From Enterococcus wangshanyuanii (GTDB taxonomy: Bacteria > Bacillota > Bacilli > Lactobacillales > Enterococcaceae): a stretch of DNA of 64,000 nt. The notes below the pieces were generated by a model. It worked only from the letters and a program-made list of their open reading frames with translations. It had not been told where the DNA came from and did no database searches. The DNA is taken from positions 1,116,001-1,180,000 of the forward strand of contig NZ_CP021874.1 in the NCBI RefSeq assembly GCF_002197645.1. Direction: 5' to 3'. The position numbers were made by a program, and so were the translations under genes. Below are positions 51,914 through 61,566 of the stretch, piece by piece (positions within the stretch are counted from its first letter, which is position 1; each line of letters opens with the position of its first letter).

Positions 51914-52852
51914 TTATTTTGCTTTCGTCTTATGTTTTTTCAACTCAGGAAATGATCCAGTACTTTTAAAGATCCTTTGTTCATCTTCATTGGCAAATCG
52001 ACCTAAGACCGACTGCGTAGGCAAAATATTCATAAACGCATTCTCATCAACTGAATAAACGATTTGTTCTAGGTCATAGAGTTCGTATCGAGTGATCACC
52101 ATCATGATCATTCGACCTTCTACACCTGAATATCCGCCAATGGACGGCAGTAGCGTCATCCCACGAACCATCTCTTTGGAAATTGCCTGAGCAACCGTTT
52201 CAGGATTCACAGTCACGATCATCGCTGTGATCTTTTGATGACTCGTATGGATCGTATCGACAACCTGTGTTAAACAATAGATCGAAATAATCGTATATAA
52301 TGCACTCTCCCAATCAAACACAACACCTGCCACAGCCACAATAATTCCATTTAGCATAAACATATAATTTCCAACGGTTTTACCTGTCGTCTTTGATAAG
52401 ACCAACGAAATAACATCCATCCCACCAGTCGTAAACCCCATCTTCAATGATAGTCCTGCACCAATTCCAATCAGAACACCACCAACGATCGCATTCATCA
52501 ATGGATTTTCCGTAATCACGACGATCGGTAAAAACATCGTCACAACTGAGATCCAAGCAACATTTAGAAAGCTAAAAATTGTTGATTCTTTACCTAACTT
52601 AACAAATCCTAGAATAAAAATCGGTATATTTAATAGTAAAATAAACAAACCAGTGTCAATCGTAATCGAAAAATGCGTATGAAGTAATGTTGCAATAATC
52701 TGTGCGACTCCATTCATTCCAGCAGAAAAGACCTTCGCCGGAATTAGAAAGAAATTCAACCCGACTGCTGCTAAAATACCCGTAATAAAAATAACAGCAA
52801 ATTTTTTCAGTAATTCACTTTGTTTGTATGAAACAGTTCGCTTCCCCAACAT
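51914..52852 (-). CDS. YitT family membrane protein (DUF2179)
   Basis: This 312-residue protein has an N-terminal YitT membrane domain with five helices (about 12-190, including GMNGVAQIIATLLH and GFTTGGMDVISLVLSKTTG) and a C-terminal cytoplasmic DUF2179 domain (about 205-290: TAMIVTVNPETVAQAI). The function is unknown. It has its own RBS and is not overlapped by neighbours. Confidence 0.9.
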   Translation of the reverse strand: MLGKRTVSYKQSELLKKFAVIFITGILAAVGLNFFLIPAKVFSAGMNGVAQIIATLLHTHFSITIDTGLFILLLNIPIFILGFVKLGKESTIFSFLNVAWISVVTMFLPIVVITENPLMNAIVGGVLIGIGAGLSLKMGFTTGGMDVISLVLSKTTGKTVGNYMFMLNGIIVAVAGVVFDWESALYTIISIYCLTQVVDTIHTSHQKITAMIVTVNPETVAQAISKEMVRGMTLLPSIGGYSGVEGRMIMMVITRYELYDLEQIVYSVDENAFMNILPTQSVLGRFANEDEQRIFKSTGSFPELKKHKTKAK

Positions 52853-53079
52853 AATTCCTCCCTAGTACAAAAACACTGACTGAACAGTCTATGCCTTGTT
52901 TCTTCAAGTCAAATCCCACGAATTAGAATAACAGGTTGCCTAAAAAAAGAAAAGAAAAAAAGCTAAAAATGAGGATTCTTTTATTCTATTATGTTTCTAT
53001 CTCAAAAAAGGTTAGGACTTGTTTCTTCCCTATTTAGTGGTACTATAAAAGTAAGAAATGAATGAAAGGCGGTTGGCTA

Positions 53080-53574
53080 ATGGCAGCTAAAGAAGCAAGC
53101 TTTGATGTAACCTCTGAAATGAATATGGAAGAAGTCAAAAATTCGATCCAGATCGCACTGAAAGAAATCAAAAATCGTTTTGACTTTAAAGGATCAATTG
53201 CAGACATTAAACTAGAAAATGGGAAATTAGTCCTTGTTGCAGAAGACGATTACAAAGTGGAACAAGTCAAAGATGTTTTATTCAGTAAGCTAGTGAAACG
53301 TGCAGTTCCAATTAAAAATATCCATTTTTCCGACAGCGAAAAAGCCCTCGGCGGAAATGTACGTCAATATGGTGATCTGATCAGCGGTATCGACCGAGAC
53401 AATGCAAAGAAAATCAATGTGGCAATCAAAAATTCCGGCATTAAAGTCAAATCACAAATTCAAGAAGACAAAATTCGCGTGACCGGAAAAAGTCGTGATG
53501 ATTTACAAAAAGTCATTACCTTACTTAGAACTCTTGATTTACCCGTAGAGCTTCAATTTACGAACTATCGTTGA
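53080..53574 (+). CDS. YajQ family nucleotide-binding protein
   Basis: This 164-residue protein has two ferredoxin-like halves typical of YajQ (SFDVTSEMNMEEVKNSI at the start, ENGKLVLVAEDDYKV, and CIKVKSQIQEDKIRVTGKSRDDLQ-type C-terminal half). The family binds RNA, nucleotides or cyclic di-GMP depending on species. ATG 53080 follows AAAGGCGG; the ATG at 53062 overlaps that site. Confidence 0.9.
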   Translation: MAAKEASFDVTSEMNMEEVKNSIQIALKEIKNRFDFKGSIADIKLENGKLVLVAEDDYKVEQVKDVLFSKLVKRAVPIKNIHFSDSEKALGGNVRQYGDLISGIDRDNAKKINVAIKNSGIKVKSQIQEDKIRVTGKSRDDLQKVITLLRTLDLPVELQFTNYR

Positions 53575-53609
53575 TTCAGTTACTCTCTTCTTTTATTTAT
53601 CTGAACGCA

Positions 53610-53700
53610 AAAAAAGAGCCTGATTCTTAGTGATGAACAAAAAATCCAAACTTAAATGGACTATTTGATCGATCACTAAAAGAAAATCTGGCTCTTTTTA
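53610..53700. terminator. Long compound hairpin between yajQ and the asparaginase gene
   Basis: AAAAAGAGCC pairs with GGCTCTTTTT, TTAGTGAT with ATCACTAA, and an inner TCCA..TGGA stem closes the tip. This 91-base structure lies between convergent genes and should terminate both. Its three-part plan recalls the R1-R4 repeats, though the sequence differs. Confidence 0.75.
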
Positions 53701-53704
53701 CTGT

Positions 53705-54670
53705 CTATTCACTTAAAAATTCCGTTAACTCCTGCATGCTCTTTCCGCTATTCAACCCAACGATCAATCGAATACGAGCCTTGGGACCATTTAATCCTCT
53801 TGAAAAAATCAAGCCCATTTTTTTAAGATTCACGCCGCCGCCTTCATAATCATAGATATCCTCTGCGATCCCATTCGAACAACGGGAAACCAAAACGATC
53901 GGAATATTTCTTTGCAGCAGTCGATTTAACGCAGGTAAGGTTTGCGGTGGAAGATTTCCTGCACCAAGAGCCTCGATGACCAAACCATCCGTCTGGTCAT
54001 TGTCCACTAAATCAAACAGCTGTTGATCCATTCCAGCATAAGCTTTGATGACATAGACATTTCCTTCAACTTCTTGAATATCACAAATTTCTTGCGGACG
54101 AACTTCACTTGCAAAGAAGGTTCTTTCTTTGGCGATCATACCAATCGGTCCAAAAGTCGGTGTTCGGAATGTTGCTACATTTGTAGTGTGCGTCTTCGTT
54201 ACATAACGAGCTGTATGGATCTCATCGTTCATCACCACTAAAACGCCTTTGCCCTGAGAATCCTCCGAACAAGCGGTCCATACAGCACTGATGAAATTAT
54301 ACAAGCCGTCTGTCCCGATCTCATTGCTTGAACGCATTGCACCAGTCAAAACAACAGGGATTTTGTTCTCTAGCGTGATATCCAAAAAATAAGCCGTTTC
54401 TTCCAAAGTATCCGTACCGTGAGTAATGACGACCCCATCGATTTTTTCAGTATGTGCTTGCTGGATTCGCTCTTTTAGCTCCAGCATACGCTTTAAGGTC
54501 ATATGAGGAGACGGAATATTGAAAATCGATTCAACGATCAAGTTCACTTTGCCCTCCAGTAAAGCCTCTTGTTCAAGTAATGGATTCATTGTATTGAGTG
54601 CTACATTGCCATCCGCCTCTTTAGACATGGAAATTGTGCCGCCTGTATGCAAAACAAGAATAGTTTTCAT
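53705..54670 (-). CDS. ansA: Type I L-asparaginase
   Basis: This 321-residue cytoplasmic amidohydrolase converts asparagine to aspartate and ammonia. The two active-site Thr motifs are HTGGTISM (about 7-14) and THGTDTLEETAYFL (about 83-96), followed by the catalytic Lys region LTGAMRSSNEIGTDG (about 110-124). There is no signal peptide, so it is the cytoplasmic type I form. Confidence 0.93.
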   Translation of the reverse strand: MKTILVLHTGGTISMSKEADGNVALNTMNPLLEQEALLEGKVNLIVESIFNIPSPHMTLKRMLELKERIQQAHTEKIDGVVITHGTDTLEETAYFLDITLENKIPVVLTGAMRSSNEIGTDGLYNFISAVWTACSEDSQGKGVLVVMNDEIHTARYVTKTHTTNVATFRTPTFGPIGMIAKERTFFASEVRPQEICDIQEVEGNVYVIKAYAGMDQQLFDLVDNDQTDGLVIEALGAGNLPPQTLPALNRLLQRNIPIVLVSRCSNGIAEDIYDYEGGGVNLKKMGLIFSRGLNGPKARIRLIVGLNSGKSMQELTEFLSE

Positions 54671-54800
54671 TTCTTAGCCTCTTTTCACGTATGATTCTCA
54701 TTCATCTTTTCTCTAAAAAAGAGCCGACAAATCGCCCGACTACTTTTTTATTTCTTATGAAGATTTGCTTTTTCAGTATAACAGTAAACGTCGTATTTTT

Positions 54801-57170
54801 CTATGTTGATTCATTCGTTGAAAGCCAAAATTGCTGCTGCAATTCTTTTGAGCGCTCTGCAGAATAAGCCGTTTGACTTTGATCCCAGTGTGGTGGAAAA
54901 AATTGCCGTACTGCTGCAGATGAAAAACGCTGATCCAACAGTAATACCACCCCTCGATCTTCACTATCTCTGATAACACGTCCAGCCGCCTGCAGCACTT
55001 TGTTCATACCAGGGATTTGGTAGGCAAATTGAAACCCTTGATTTTTTTCTAAATCATAGTAACGTTTGATCAATTCTTGTTCGTGATTGATCTGTGGTAA
55101 GCCCACACCAACGATCGCTGTCCCAATCAATCTCGTCCCTTTTAAATCGATTCCTTCTGAAAAAATCCCGCCCAAAACGCAAAAGCCTAACAAGGTCTCG
55201 TCTGGATCAGAAACAAAATCAGCTAAAAAAGCTTCTCTTTCAGTTTCGTTCATAAAAGAGGCCTGCAATTTGGTTTTGATTCCTGGATTTTTTTCTCTGA
55301 ATAGATCATACACGATATCCATATAGGAATATGATGAAAAAAAGACAAAGTAATTTCCAGTTCGCTGCTGAACCATATTTGTCAGACTTTCAACGATCTT
55401 TTGATAATTCCGTTCTCGTTCCTTATAGGTGGTCTGAATATGGTTTTCAACGACCAAAAGCTGATTATCTTTAGTAAAAGGATTCGGAATACGGTATCTT
55501 AAACTTTGATCTCCTCCACCCAAAACTTCTTGATAATAATCTAAAGGAGTCAGACTAGCAGAAAATAAGATACTCGCTTTGCCTTTAGCCAATTTTTGCT
55601 CCAATAAATAGGAAGGATCGATACAAAATTGCTTTACAGTTATGTCGTAGTTCTGACACTCAACGTATGTACAGTAATGATCATCATAACTTTCACTGAT
55701 TTTTGTATAATTCAACAAATCAAAATAAACTGATAACACTTGATTCAACTCTTCATGCGCTTGATTCTCCGGCAGCCATTCACCAATCTTCTCAGATAAT
55801 ATGTAAGCCGCTTTTACGAGCGAATCGATGGGTGCATTTTGATGCAAAAAATCCTTCTCTTCTTCTTTACAGATCTGCTCGATCTTCTCAAATTCTTTTT
55901 CAATTTTTCGGATAGCACGTGTCAGTTTTTGCTGTTCTTTTCCAAGTGCTTTTCTTAGTGAAATAAACTTATTTTTAGCCAGAGAAGCTGAATACATTTC
56001 TCTTGAACGATTCACTAGATTGTGGACTTCATCGACTAGAAAGATATTTTCTTTTTCTTCTTGCTGCTCCTCGAAGAAACGTCTTAGATATACGCTGGGA
56101 TCAAATAAGTAATTATAATCGCAGATCACAAGATCACACCATAAACTCACATCCAATGATAACTCAAACGGGCAGAGAGTGTGTTTTTTTGCATAGCGTT
56201 CAATAACTTCTCTTGTAAATTGATTTTCATTATTTAACAGATCCCATAATCCTTCATTCAACCGATCATAGTATCCATTTGCAAAAGGACAGGCTTCCGG
56301 TGTGCAATTTCGTTCAGTCAAAAAACAAATCTTGTCTTTTGCTGTTAGCGTCACGCTTTTCAATTGCAGGTTCTTTTGCTTCATCGCTTCTACTGCATCT
56401 TCTGCTACCTGACGTGTAATTGTTTTCGCTGTTAAGTAAAATGCACGTTCTGCTTGCTCTTCACCAATTGCCTTTAGTGTTGGAAATAATGTGGAGATCG
56501 TTTTACCAGTTCCTGTCGGTGCTTCTACAAACAACTTTTGATCACTAAGAATCGTTTTATAAACAGCGACAGCTAATTCTCTTTGCCCTTTACGATAATC
56601 ACCATACGGAAAAGGAAGTTCTTTCAAAGAGTCATTTCTGATCTTTCGCCAATTCATTTTAAAGATCAGCCATTGCTCGTATTTGCTGGTCAAATCATCA
56701 AAAAAGTCGCGCAGCTCCTGTTTTGTAAATGTTTTTTCTGTTCGCGTGATTTCTTCCGTTGTTGTTTGAAAATAGGTCAACTGTAATGTAATCGTTTCTA
56801 GCTCTTCTTGTTGACAATAGATGTGCCCATAACACATGACTTGGTACCAGTACATATCGATCTGTTCTTCACGCAACTCAGAAAAATCAGGTTCTGAGCT
56901 TTTGATTTCATCAATGACGAATCCCTTATCCTCATCCGTAAAAATGCCATCAGCACGTCCTTCAATGATATATGTTTGCTTATTCAACTCTACATCGATC
57001 GCCAGCTTGACTTCCTTTTTATAGCCAGCTGGAGCCGCTTTTTGTAATTTACGATGGATTTTCGCTCCTTCTACTGCCGTATGTTCACTTGTATGTCGTG
57101 CATCGATGCTGCCTCTACGCAAAATAAATTCTACTAAACTGCGGACTGCGATCCGTTGTCTATCTTTCAT
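54801..57170 (-). CDS. Rad3/DinG-like superfamily 2 helicase with PD-(D/E)XK-like N terminus
   Basis: This protein of about 789 residues has an N-terminal ~180-residue nuclease-like domain (IEGRADGIF then FVIDEIKSS, the PD-(D/E)XK pattern). Walker A FVEAPTGTGKTISTLFP comes next, followed by an iron-sulfur cluster region with four cysteines (CFLTERNC, EACPF, HTLCPFE). Then come DEVH (VDEVHNLVN), helicase motifs in FSASLTPLDYY and a C-terminal motif VLQAAGRVIRD. It probably works in DNA repair or recombination. ATG 57170 is preceded by AGGTGG. Confidence 0.88.
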   Translation of the reverse strand: MKDRQRIAVRSLVEFILRRGSIDARHTSEHTAVEGAKIHRKLQKAAPAGYKKEVKLAIDVELNKQTYIIEGRADGIFTDEDKGFVIDEIKSSEPDFSELREEQIDMYWYQVMCYGHIYCQQEELETITLQLTYFQTTTEEITRTEKTFTKQELRDFFDDLTSKYEQWLIFKMNWRKIRNDSLKELPFPYGDYRKGQRELAVAVYKTILSDQKLFVEAPTGTGKTISTLFPTLKAIGEEQAERAFYLTAKTITRQVAEDAVEAMKQKNLQLKSVTLTAKDKICFLTERNCTPEACPFANGYYDRLNEGLWDLLNNENQFTREVIERYAKKHTLCPFELSLDVSLWCDLVICDYNYLFDPSVYLRRFFEEQQEEKENIFLVDEVHNLVNRSREMYSASLAKNKFISLRKALGKEQQKLTRAIRKIEKEFEKIEQICKEEEKDFLHQNAPIDSLVKAAYILSEKIGEWLPENQAHEELNQVLSVYFDLLNYTKISESYDDHYCTYVECQNYDITVKQFCIDPSYLLEQKLAKGKASILFSASLTPLDYYQEVLGGGDQSLRYRIPNPFTKDNQLLVVENHIQTTYKERERNYQKIVESLTNMVQQRTGNYFVFFSSYSYMDIVYDLFREKNPGIKTKLQASFMNETEREAFLADFVSDPDETLLGFCVLGGIFSEGIDLKGTRLIGTAIVGVGLPQINHEQELIKRYYDLEKNQGFQFAYQIPGMNKVLQAAGRVIRDSEDRGVVLLLDQRFSSAAVRQFFPPHWDQSQTAYSAERSKELQQQFWLSTNEST

Positions 57171-57223
57171 TTTTTTCCCACCTGTCATTTCTCCATTATA
57201 GAACATACATTCGCAAATGAAAA

Positions 57224-57270
57224 GAGAGAGTATTTGAAGCCTAGTAGGATATGCTTCAATACGCTCTCTC
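57224..57270 (-). terminator. Terminator after argJ
   Basis: GAGAGAG, ATT, GAAGC and GCTTC, AAT, CTCTCTC pair into an interrupted stem. It lies 12 bases after argJ on the minus strand. Confidence 0.75.
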
Positions 57271-57281
57271 AATTTTTAAAT

Positions 57282-58439
57282 TCATGTAGAATAATCGCTG
57301 TTTATTTTGACATACTCATAGCTCAAGTCACAGCCAATCACTTGGAAATCCTGTGTTCCTTGATGTAGGTCGACCGTCAAATAGATATCCTCATTTTCTT
57401 GAATATATGTCGCGATCTGCTCCATATTTTGCAGCTCTTCATGGTTTTCAGAGAAAATCGGATATTCGCCATAAGAAATCTCGACCTTATTAGGATCAAA
57501 AATAAGTCCCTCTGTCTTCCCAAGTGCCATTGCAATGCGTCCCCAATTAGGATCGTGGCCAAATAAAGCTGTTTTCACTAACGGCGAATTGATTATTGAT
57601 TTTCCAGCATCCTTGGCCTGTTTTTGGCTCATCGCATTTTTGACTGTTACGAACATCGTTTTTGTTGCTCCTTCGGCATCTTTCACAACATCTAATGCCA
57701 ATGCATGACAGATCTGGTTTAAAGCGGCTTGCATGTCTTCCATCGATGCTGTTTTCTGGCCGCTTGCTAAGAGTGCAACCGTGTCACTCGTACTCGTATC
57801 TGAATCAATACTGATCGTATTGAAAGACTGGTCAACCGCAAGTTTCAACATTGAATAGATATCTTCCTTACTGATTTTTATATCTGTTAAAATATATGCC
57901 AGCATGGTCGCCATATTCGGTTCGATCATCCCTGATCCTTTGACGATACCTAAAATTTTTCCCTCACCTACATCCAGACTTTGTACCTTGATCCGTTGAT
58001 CTGTTGTCAAAATAGCTTCAGCAAACTCTTCATAGTTTTCTGTTAGTTCAAGTGAATGTGTCTCTAAAAAAGCATTGATTTTTTCGATAGGTAATTGAGG
58101 CCCGATCACACCTGTTGATGAAGGCAATATATTTTCTTGAGCTATCGCCAGTTTAGAGGAAATTTTATCTAAAATCTGAAACTCATTTTCTCGCCCTTCG
58201 TTTCCAGTGGCTACATTAGCAACACCACTAGTTACTACGATCGCCTGTAATTCGGCATTTTCAACATGTGCTTTACCGATCGGTATACATTCACCGCAAA
58301 ACGTATTTTTAGTAAAAACAGCCGCCGCATGACAAATTTGATTTGCTACGATCAAACCAAAGTCTTTTCTTCTTTTCTTGATGCCGACATGCGTACCGTA
58401 AAATTTAAATCCTTCTGGTATCTTTTCATCTATTCCCAT
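57282..58439 (-). CDS. argJ: Bifunctional glutamate N-acetyltransferase / ornithine acetyltransferase
   Basis: The 385-residue ArgJ protein is autoprocessed at the Thr of GSGMIEPNMATMLA (about 187; the self-cleavage site precedes the nucleophile Thr in the ATM segment). It recycles acetyl groups between ornithine and glutamate, linking the first and fifth steps of arginine synthesis. No argA is needed if it is bifunctional. ATG 58439 follows GGAAGGG. It is not in the argCBDF operon but has its own ARG-box-like controlled promoter. Confidence 0.94.
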   Translation of the reverse strand: MGIDEKIPEGFKFYGTHVGIKKRRKDFGLIVANQICHAAAVFTKNTFCGECIPIGKAHVENAELQAIVVTSGVANVATGNEGRENEFQILDKISSKLAIAQENILPSSTGVIGPQLPIEKINAFLETHSLELTENYEEFAEAILTTDQRIKVQSLDVGEGKILGIVKGSGMIEPNMATMLAYILTDIKISKEDIYSMLKLAVDQSFNTISIDSDTSTSDTVALLASGQKTASMEDMQAALNQICHALALDVVKDAEGATKTMFVTVKNAMSQKQAKDAGKSIINSPLVKTALFGHDPNWGRIAMALGKTEGLIFDPNKVEISYGEYPIFSENHEELQNMEQIATYIQENEDIYLTVDLHQGTQDFQVIGCDLSYEYVKINSDYST

Positions 58440-58565
58440 CACTTACACCCTTCCAAAAGAGCCAACTTCTAAAAAACATTCCACAGCAAAATTCCCGTTT
58501 GCTTTTACTGTGAGCGATGATTTTTAGTTCCTTTTTAGTTGATCTATTTTTTCTGATTTTCTAAA

Positions 58566-58609
58566 AGTATAAATCAACGCATCACGATAGTCAATGATTT
58601 TTATGCAAA
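58566..58609 (-). promoter_or_regulatory. argJ promoter with overlapping ARG-box-like site
   Basis: On the minus strand TTGACT (58589-58594) and TATACT (58566-58571) are separated by 17 bases, identical hexamers and spacing to the argC promoter. The ARG-box-like TTTGCATAAAAATCATTG (58592-58609) overlaps the -35. Confidence 0.75.
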
Positions 58610-58621
58610 ACATCACCTTTA

Positions 58622-58639
58622 AAAGTATTTTTATACATA
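58622..58639. promoter_or_regulatory. Second ARG-box-like site upstream of argJ
   Basis: The minus strand reads TATGTATAAAAATACTTT, similar to the AhrC box CATGAATAAAAATKCAAK. It lies 30 bp from the first site, centre to centre, so a repressor hexamer could bind both. Confidence 0.55.
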
Positions 58640-58670
58640 AAATGGGTATATTTACGAATATTAAAAACAA

Positions 58671-58702
58671 AAAAAGCACTCAGAATAATCTGAGTACTTT
58701 TT
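58671..58702 (-). terminator. Terminator after the BI-1 family gene
   Basis: AAAAAGCACTCAG pairs with CTGAGTACTTTTT (one mismatch) around a 6-base loop, 13 bases after the stop. Confidence 0.88.
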
Positions 58703-58715
58703 AAGATGTTTTAGA

Positions 58716-59399
58716 TTAGTTGTTTTTACCGAAGATACGTAAAAACGCTAAGAATAAATTAATAAAGTCAAGATATAATTGTAAAGCCATGAAAACAGCT
58801 ATTCCTGTTCCAGGTTGTCCGCCTGTTTGCGTGTATAAAGTGCGGATTTTTTGATTGTCATACGCAGTGATACCTGCAAAAATAACGACCATCAAAATGG
58901 AAATCAAGTAATCAACAGGACCACTCTTTAAGATAAACGCATTTAGGAAAATCGCAATGATCAAACCGATCAATGCGCTGTACGTTGCATGCCCCATCGC
59001 AGAAAGATCACGTTTTGTAAAAATCCCGACTAATGACATTCCTCCAAAAGTAGCTGCTGCACTAACAAAAGCCGCTACAACCGTTCCTTCTGTATACATT
59101 GCTAATGTTATAGCCAACGTAACACCATTCAACATCGAATAAACAACAAATCCACTGATTGCCAGTGTTGGATTTTTAGCTGCTTTAAAACCTAAGAAAA
59201 CAACCAAGGCTAATTCTGCAATCCAAAATCCGTAAAACGCCATCGGGTATTTGTATAAAAACATGACAACTTCAAGGAAATATACATTCAAGATTAGATA
59301 TGATACTAACGCACTAATACCGATTCCCATCGCTAAAAACGCGTAAATTTTTGAATAAAACTTATTCAAACCAACATTTGCTACTGCTCCGTTATTCAT
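58716..59399 (-). CDS. Bax inhibitor-1/YccA family membrane protein
   Basis: This 227-residue protein has seven membrane helices and the BI-1 signature VIFAGITAYDNQKIRTLY (about 172-189), with the Asp pair involved in the pH-gated calcium leak of bacterial BI-1 homologues. Function in Gram-positives is poorly known (membrane stress, calcium leak). It overlaps the upstream hydratase gene by 8 bases. Confidence 0.9.
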   Translation of the reverse strand: MNNGAVANVGLNKFYSKIYAFLAMGIGISALVSYLILNVYFLEVVMFLYKYPMAFYGFWIAELALVVFLGFKAAKNPTLAISGFVVYSMLNGVTLAITLAMYTEGTVVAAFVSAAATFGGMSLVGIFTKRDLSAMGHATYSALIGLIIAIFLNAFILKSGPVDYLISILMVVIFAGITAYDNQKIRTLYTQTGGQPGTGIAVFMALQLYLDFINLFLAFLRIFGKNN

Positions 59400-59874
59400 T
59401 CATTTCTCCTTCTTTCTCTTCTAGTTCGTCTATTGTTACTTGAGGCGGCTGAACCATGACAACTGCATCAAGTACACGATCATCTTCTTCATTGACAGCT
59501 TCGATCGAAATCGTCACAACATCTTTCATTTTATCGACCTTGATCACTTCAAATTGAAAGGTCAGTGTTTCGTAATGAAAGACAGGTCCGACAAAGTTTA
59601 CCGAAAAATTGACCACATGAGAGCCTGGTCCCGGTAAATGCTTTGAAATTGCACTGGTGATGATCCCCATCAGCATGATCGATGGAACGATCGGCCTGCC
59701 ATATTCTGTTTTTTGGGCATAATCATGTTGGATATACAAAGGATTGGCATCATTGGTTAAGCCCAAATAAAGAAGTAAATCTTTATCTTCGATCGATTCG
59801 GTTAAAGACAGCGAATCACCTTCCTCAATATCTTCGATGGTTTTGCCTAATTTTCTCGGTTTTCCGATATTCAA
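59392..59874 (-). CDS. MaoC/R-hydratase-like hotdog protein
   Basis: This 160-residue hotdog-fold protein has the hydratase motif TNDANPLYIQHDYA (about 37-50, conserved Asp, Asn and Tyr) and PGPGSHVVNFSVNFVGPVF (about 81-99). Members hydrate enoyl-CoA or enoyl-ACP; the acidic C terminus (EELEEKEGE) is a variable tail. TTG 59874 follows GGAGGTG at 7 bases. It is co-transcribed with the BI-1 family gene. Confidence 0.83.
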   Translation of the reverse strand: MNIGKPRKLGKTIEDIEEGDSLSLTESIEDKDLLLYLGLTNDANPLYIQHDYAQKTEYGRPIVPSIMLMGIITSAISKHLPGPGSHVVNFSVNFVGPVFHYETLTFQFEVIKVDKMKDVVTISIEAVNEEDDRVLDAVVMVQPPQVTIDELEEKEGEMNE

Positions 59875-59935
59875 ATTAGTACACCTCCACTAATGATAAG
59901 ATTATTGTACCAAAATGACGACAAAAGGCAAGTTA

Positions 59936-59971
59936 AAAAGAAGCTTTGGCGTTTTGCCAAAGCTTCTTTTT
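59936..59971 (-). terminator. murC terminator
   Basis: AAAAAGAAGCTTTGGC and GCCAAAGCTTCTTTTT form a perfect 16-bp stem with a 4-base GTTT-type loop, 18 bases after murC. Confidence 0.95.
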
Positions 59972-59989
59972 ATCGTCTTGAACAATAAA

Positions 59990-61324
59990 TTATAGAACGT
60001 TTCTTGTTGTATTACTTAATAATGTTTCGTAGGCTTGCTCAAATTTTTGAACATCACCGGCACCCATAAAAATGATCACAGCATTTTCGTGATCTAGTAA
60101 CGGAGAAACATTATCTTCCTTGATCACTTGACCACCTTTTTCGATCTTATTACCTAAGTCTTCGATTTTTACATCGCCTTTTTGTTCTCTTGCTGATCCA
60201 AAAATATCGCACAAGTACACATGATCCGCTAAATCTAGAGCATCTGCAAATTCATCCATCAATGCAATCGTCCGCGTAAAGGTATGAGGTTGGAAAACAG
60301 CAATAATTTCTTTATCAGGGTATTTTTGACGTGCACCATCGATCGTCGCCATGATTTCAGTTGGATGATGAGCATAATCATCAACAATGATCATATCTGA
60401 CACTTTTTTCTCAGTAAAGCGACGTTTAACACCTGAAAAAGTTAGCATTTCTGCTGCAACTTTAGACATGTCCAGTTTTTCAAAGTAAGCAACTGCGATC
60501 ACACCAAGTGCATTCATAATATTATGTTGACCAAAAGCTGGTAAAACAAAGTGTCCTACGAATTGATCTTTATGGTACACATCAAAAGAAGAACCTTCTG
60601 TTGTTCGTTGAATGTTTTTAGCCTGAATATCATCATCATCATTCAATCCATAATAATAGATCGGCACATCAGCTGATAATTGACGTAAATATTTGTCATC
60701 ACCATAAGCAAAAATACCTTTTTTCACTTGTGCTGCCATTGTTTGGAATGCTGAAAAAACATCTTCAATGCTCTTATAGTAATCAGGATGGTCGAAATCA
60801 ATATTCGTCATGATCGCATAATCCGGTGAGTAAGCAAGAAAATGACGACGGTATTCACAAGCTTCAAAAGCAAAGAACTCTGCTTTGGGATCGCCATGAC
60901 CTGTCCCATCACCAATCAAATAACTTGTTGGTGCTATTCCTGTCAACACATGTGAAAGCAGACCTGTTGTACTTGTTTTCCCATGAGAACCAGTCACAGC
61001 AACACTTGTATAAGGTTGAATGAACCGTCCAATAAAATCATGATAGCGAATGATTTCGGCACCTAACTCTTTTGCACGAACTAATTCTTCATGTGTATCC
61101 GGAAACGCATTTCCAGCGATAACAACCATATCTTTTGTGATATTGTCTGCGTTGAATGGTAAGATCTTCACTCCAGCTTTTTCTAGGTCACGCTGTGTAA
61201 AGAAATACTCTTCTACATCAGATCCTTGTACCTGATAGCCTTTCTCAAATAAAACAAGAGCCAATGAACTCATTCCAGATCCTTTTATGCCAACAAAATG
61301 ATGTAATTTTTCTTGATTGCTCAT
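59990..61324 (-). CDS. murC: UDP-N-acetylmuramate--L-alanine ligase
   Basis: This 444-residue Mur ligase adds L-Ala to UDP-MurNAc. The N-terminal UDP-binding [14 protein letters not shown], the ATP-binding [14 protein letters not shown] (about 108-121), central [10 protein letters not shown] and YAHHPTEI (about 318-325) are intact. It is a single gene with its own terminator. Confidence 0.96.
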   Translation of the reverse strand: MSNQEKLHHFVGIKGSGMSSLALVLFEKGYQVQGSDVEEYFFTQRDLEKAGVKILPFNADNITKDMVVIAGNAFPDTHEELVRAKELGAEIIRYHDFIGRFIQPYTSVAVTGSHGKTSTTGLLSHVLTGIAPTSYLIGDGTGHGDPKAEFFAFEACEYRRHFLAYSPDYAIMTNIDFDHPDYYKSIEDVFSAFQTMAAQVKKGIFAYGDDKYLRQLSADVPIYYYGLNDDDDIQAKNIQRTTEGSSFDVYHKDQFVGHFVLPAFGQHNIMNALGVIAVAYFEKLDMSKVAAEMLTFSGVKRRFTEKKVSDMIIVDDYAHHPTEIMATIDGARQKYPDKEIIAVFQPHTFTRTIALMDEFADALDLADHVYLCDIFGSAREQKGDVKIEDLGNKIEKGGQVIKEDNVSPLLDHENAVIIFMGAGDVQKFEQAYETLLSNTTRNVL

Positions 61325-61474
61325 TATAATCCTCTTTTCCTAAAATCTCTATGTAAAATGCGATTTCTTATATTAGTCAGCAAATGCATGCTACCCATTA
61401 TCGTACAAATTTCTAAAATAATCAACCCAAAAACAGTGGATCTTCCATAGCGTTAAAAAAGACGCAAAAAGTTA

Positions 61475-61513
61475 AGTGCGAAACAAAAGTTATTTTTAGT
61501 TTTGTCTCGCACT
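61475..61513 (-). terminator. GAAACAAAAC-type terminator before murC
   Basis: AGTGCGAAACAAAAGT pairs with AGTTTTGTCTCGCACT, with two mismatched or wobble positions, around a 7-base loop. It ends the upstream hypothetical gene. Confidence 0.8.
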
Positions 61514-61566
61514 CTTTGAAGGCTTCTGAAATAAGTTGACCTTTCTGTCCCATCCTCAGAATGCTA

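Noticed and set aside
54718..54760. A terminator hairpin between the helicase and asparaginase genes.
   Set aside because: The two CCGAC elements are direct rather than inverted repeats, so no convincing stem forms.
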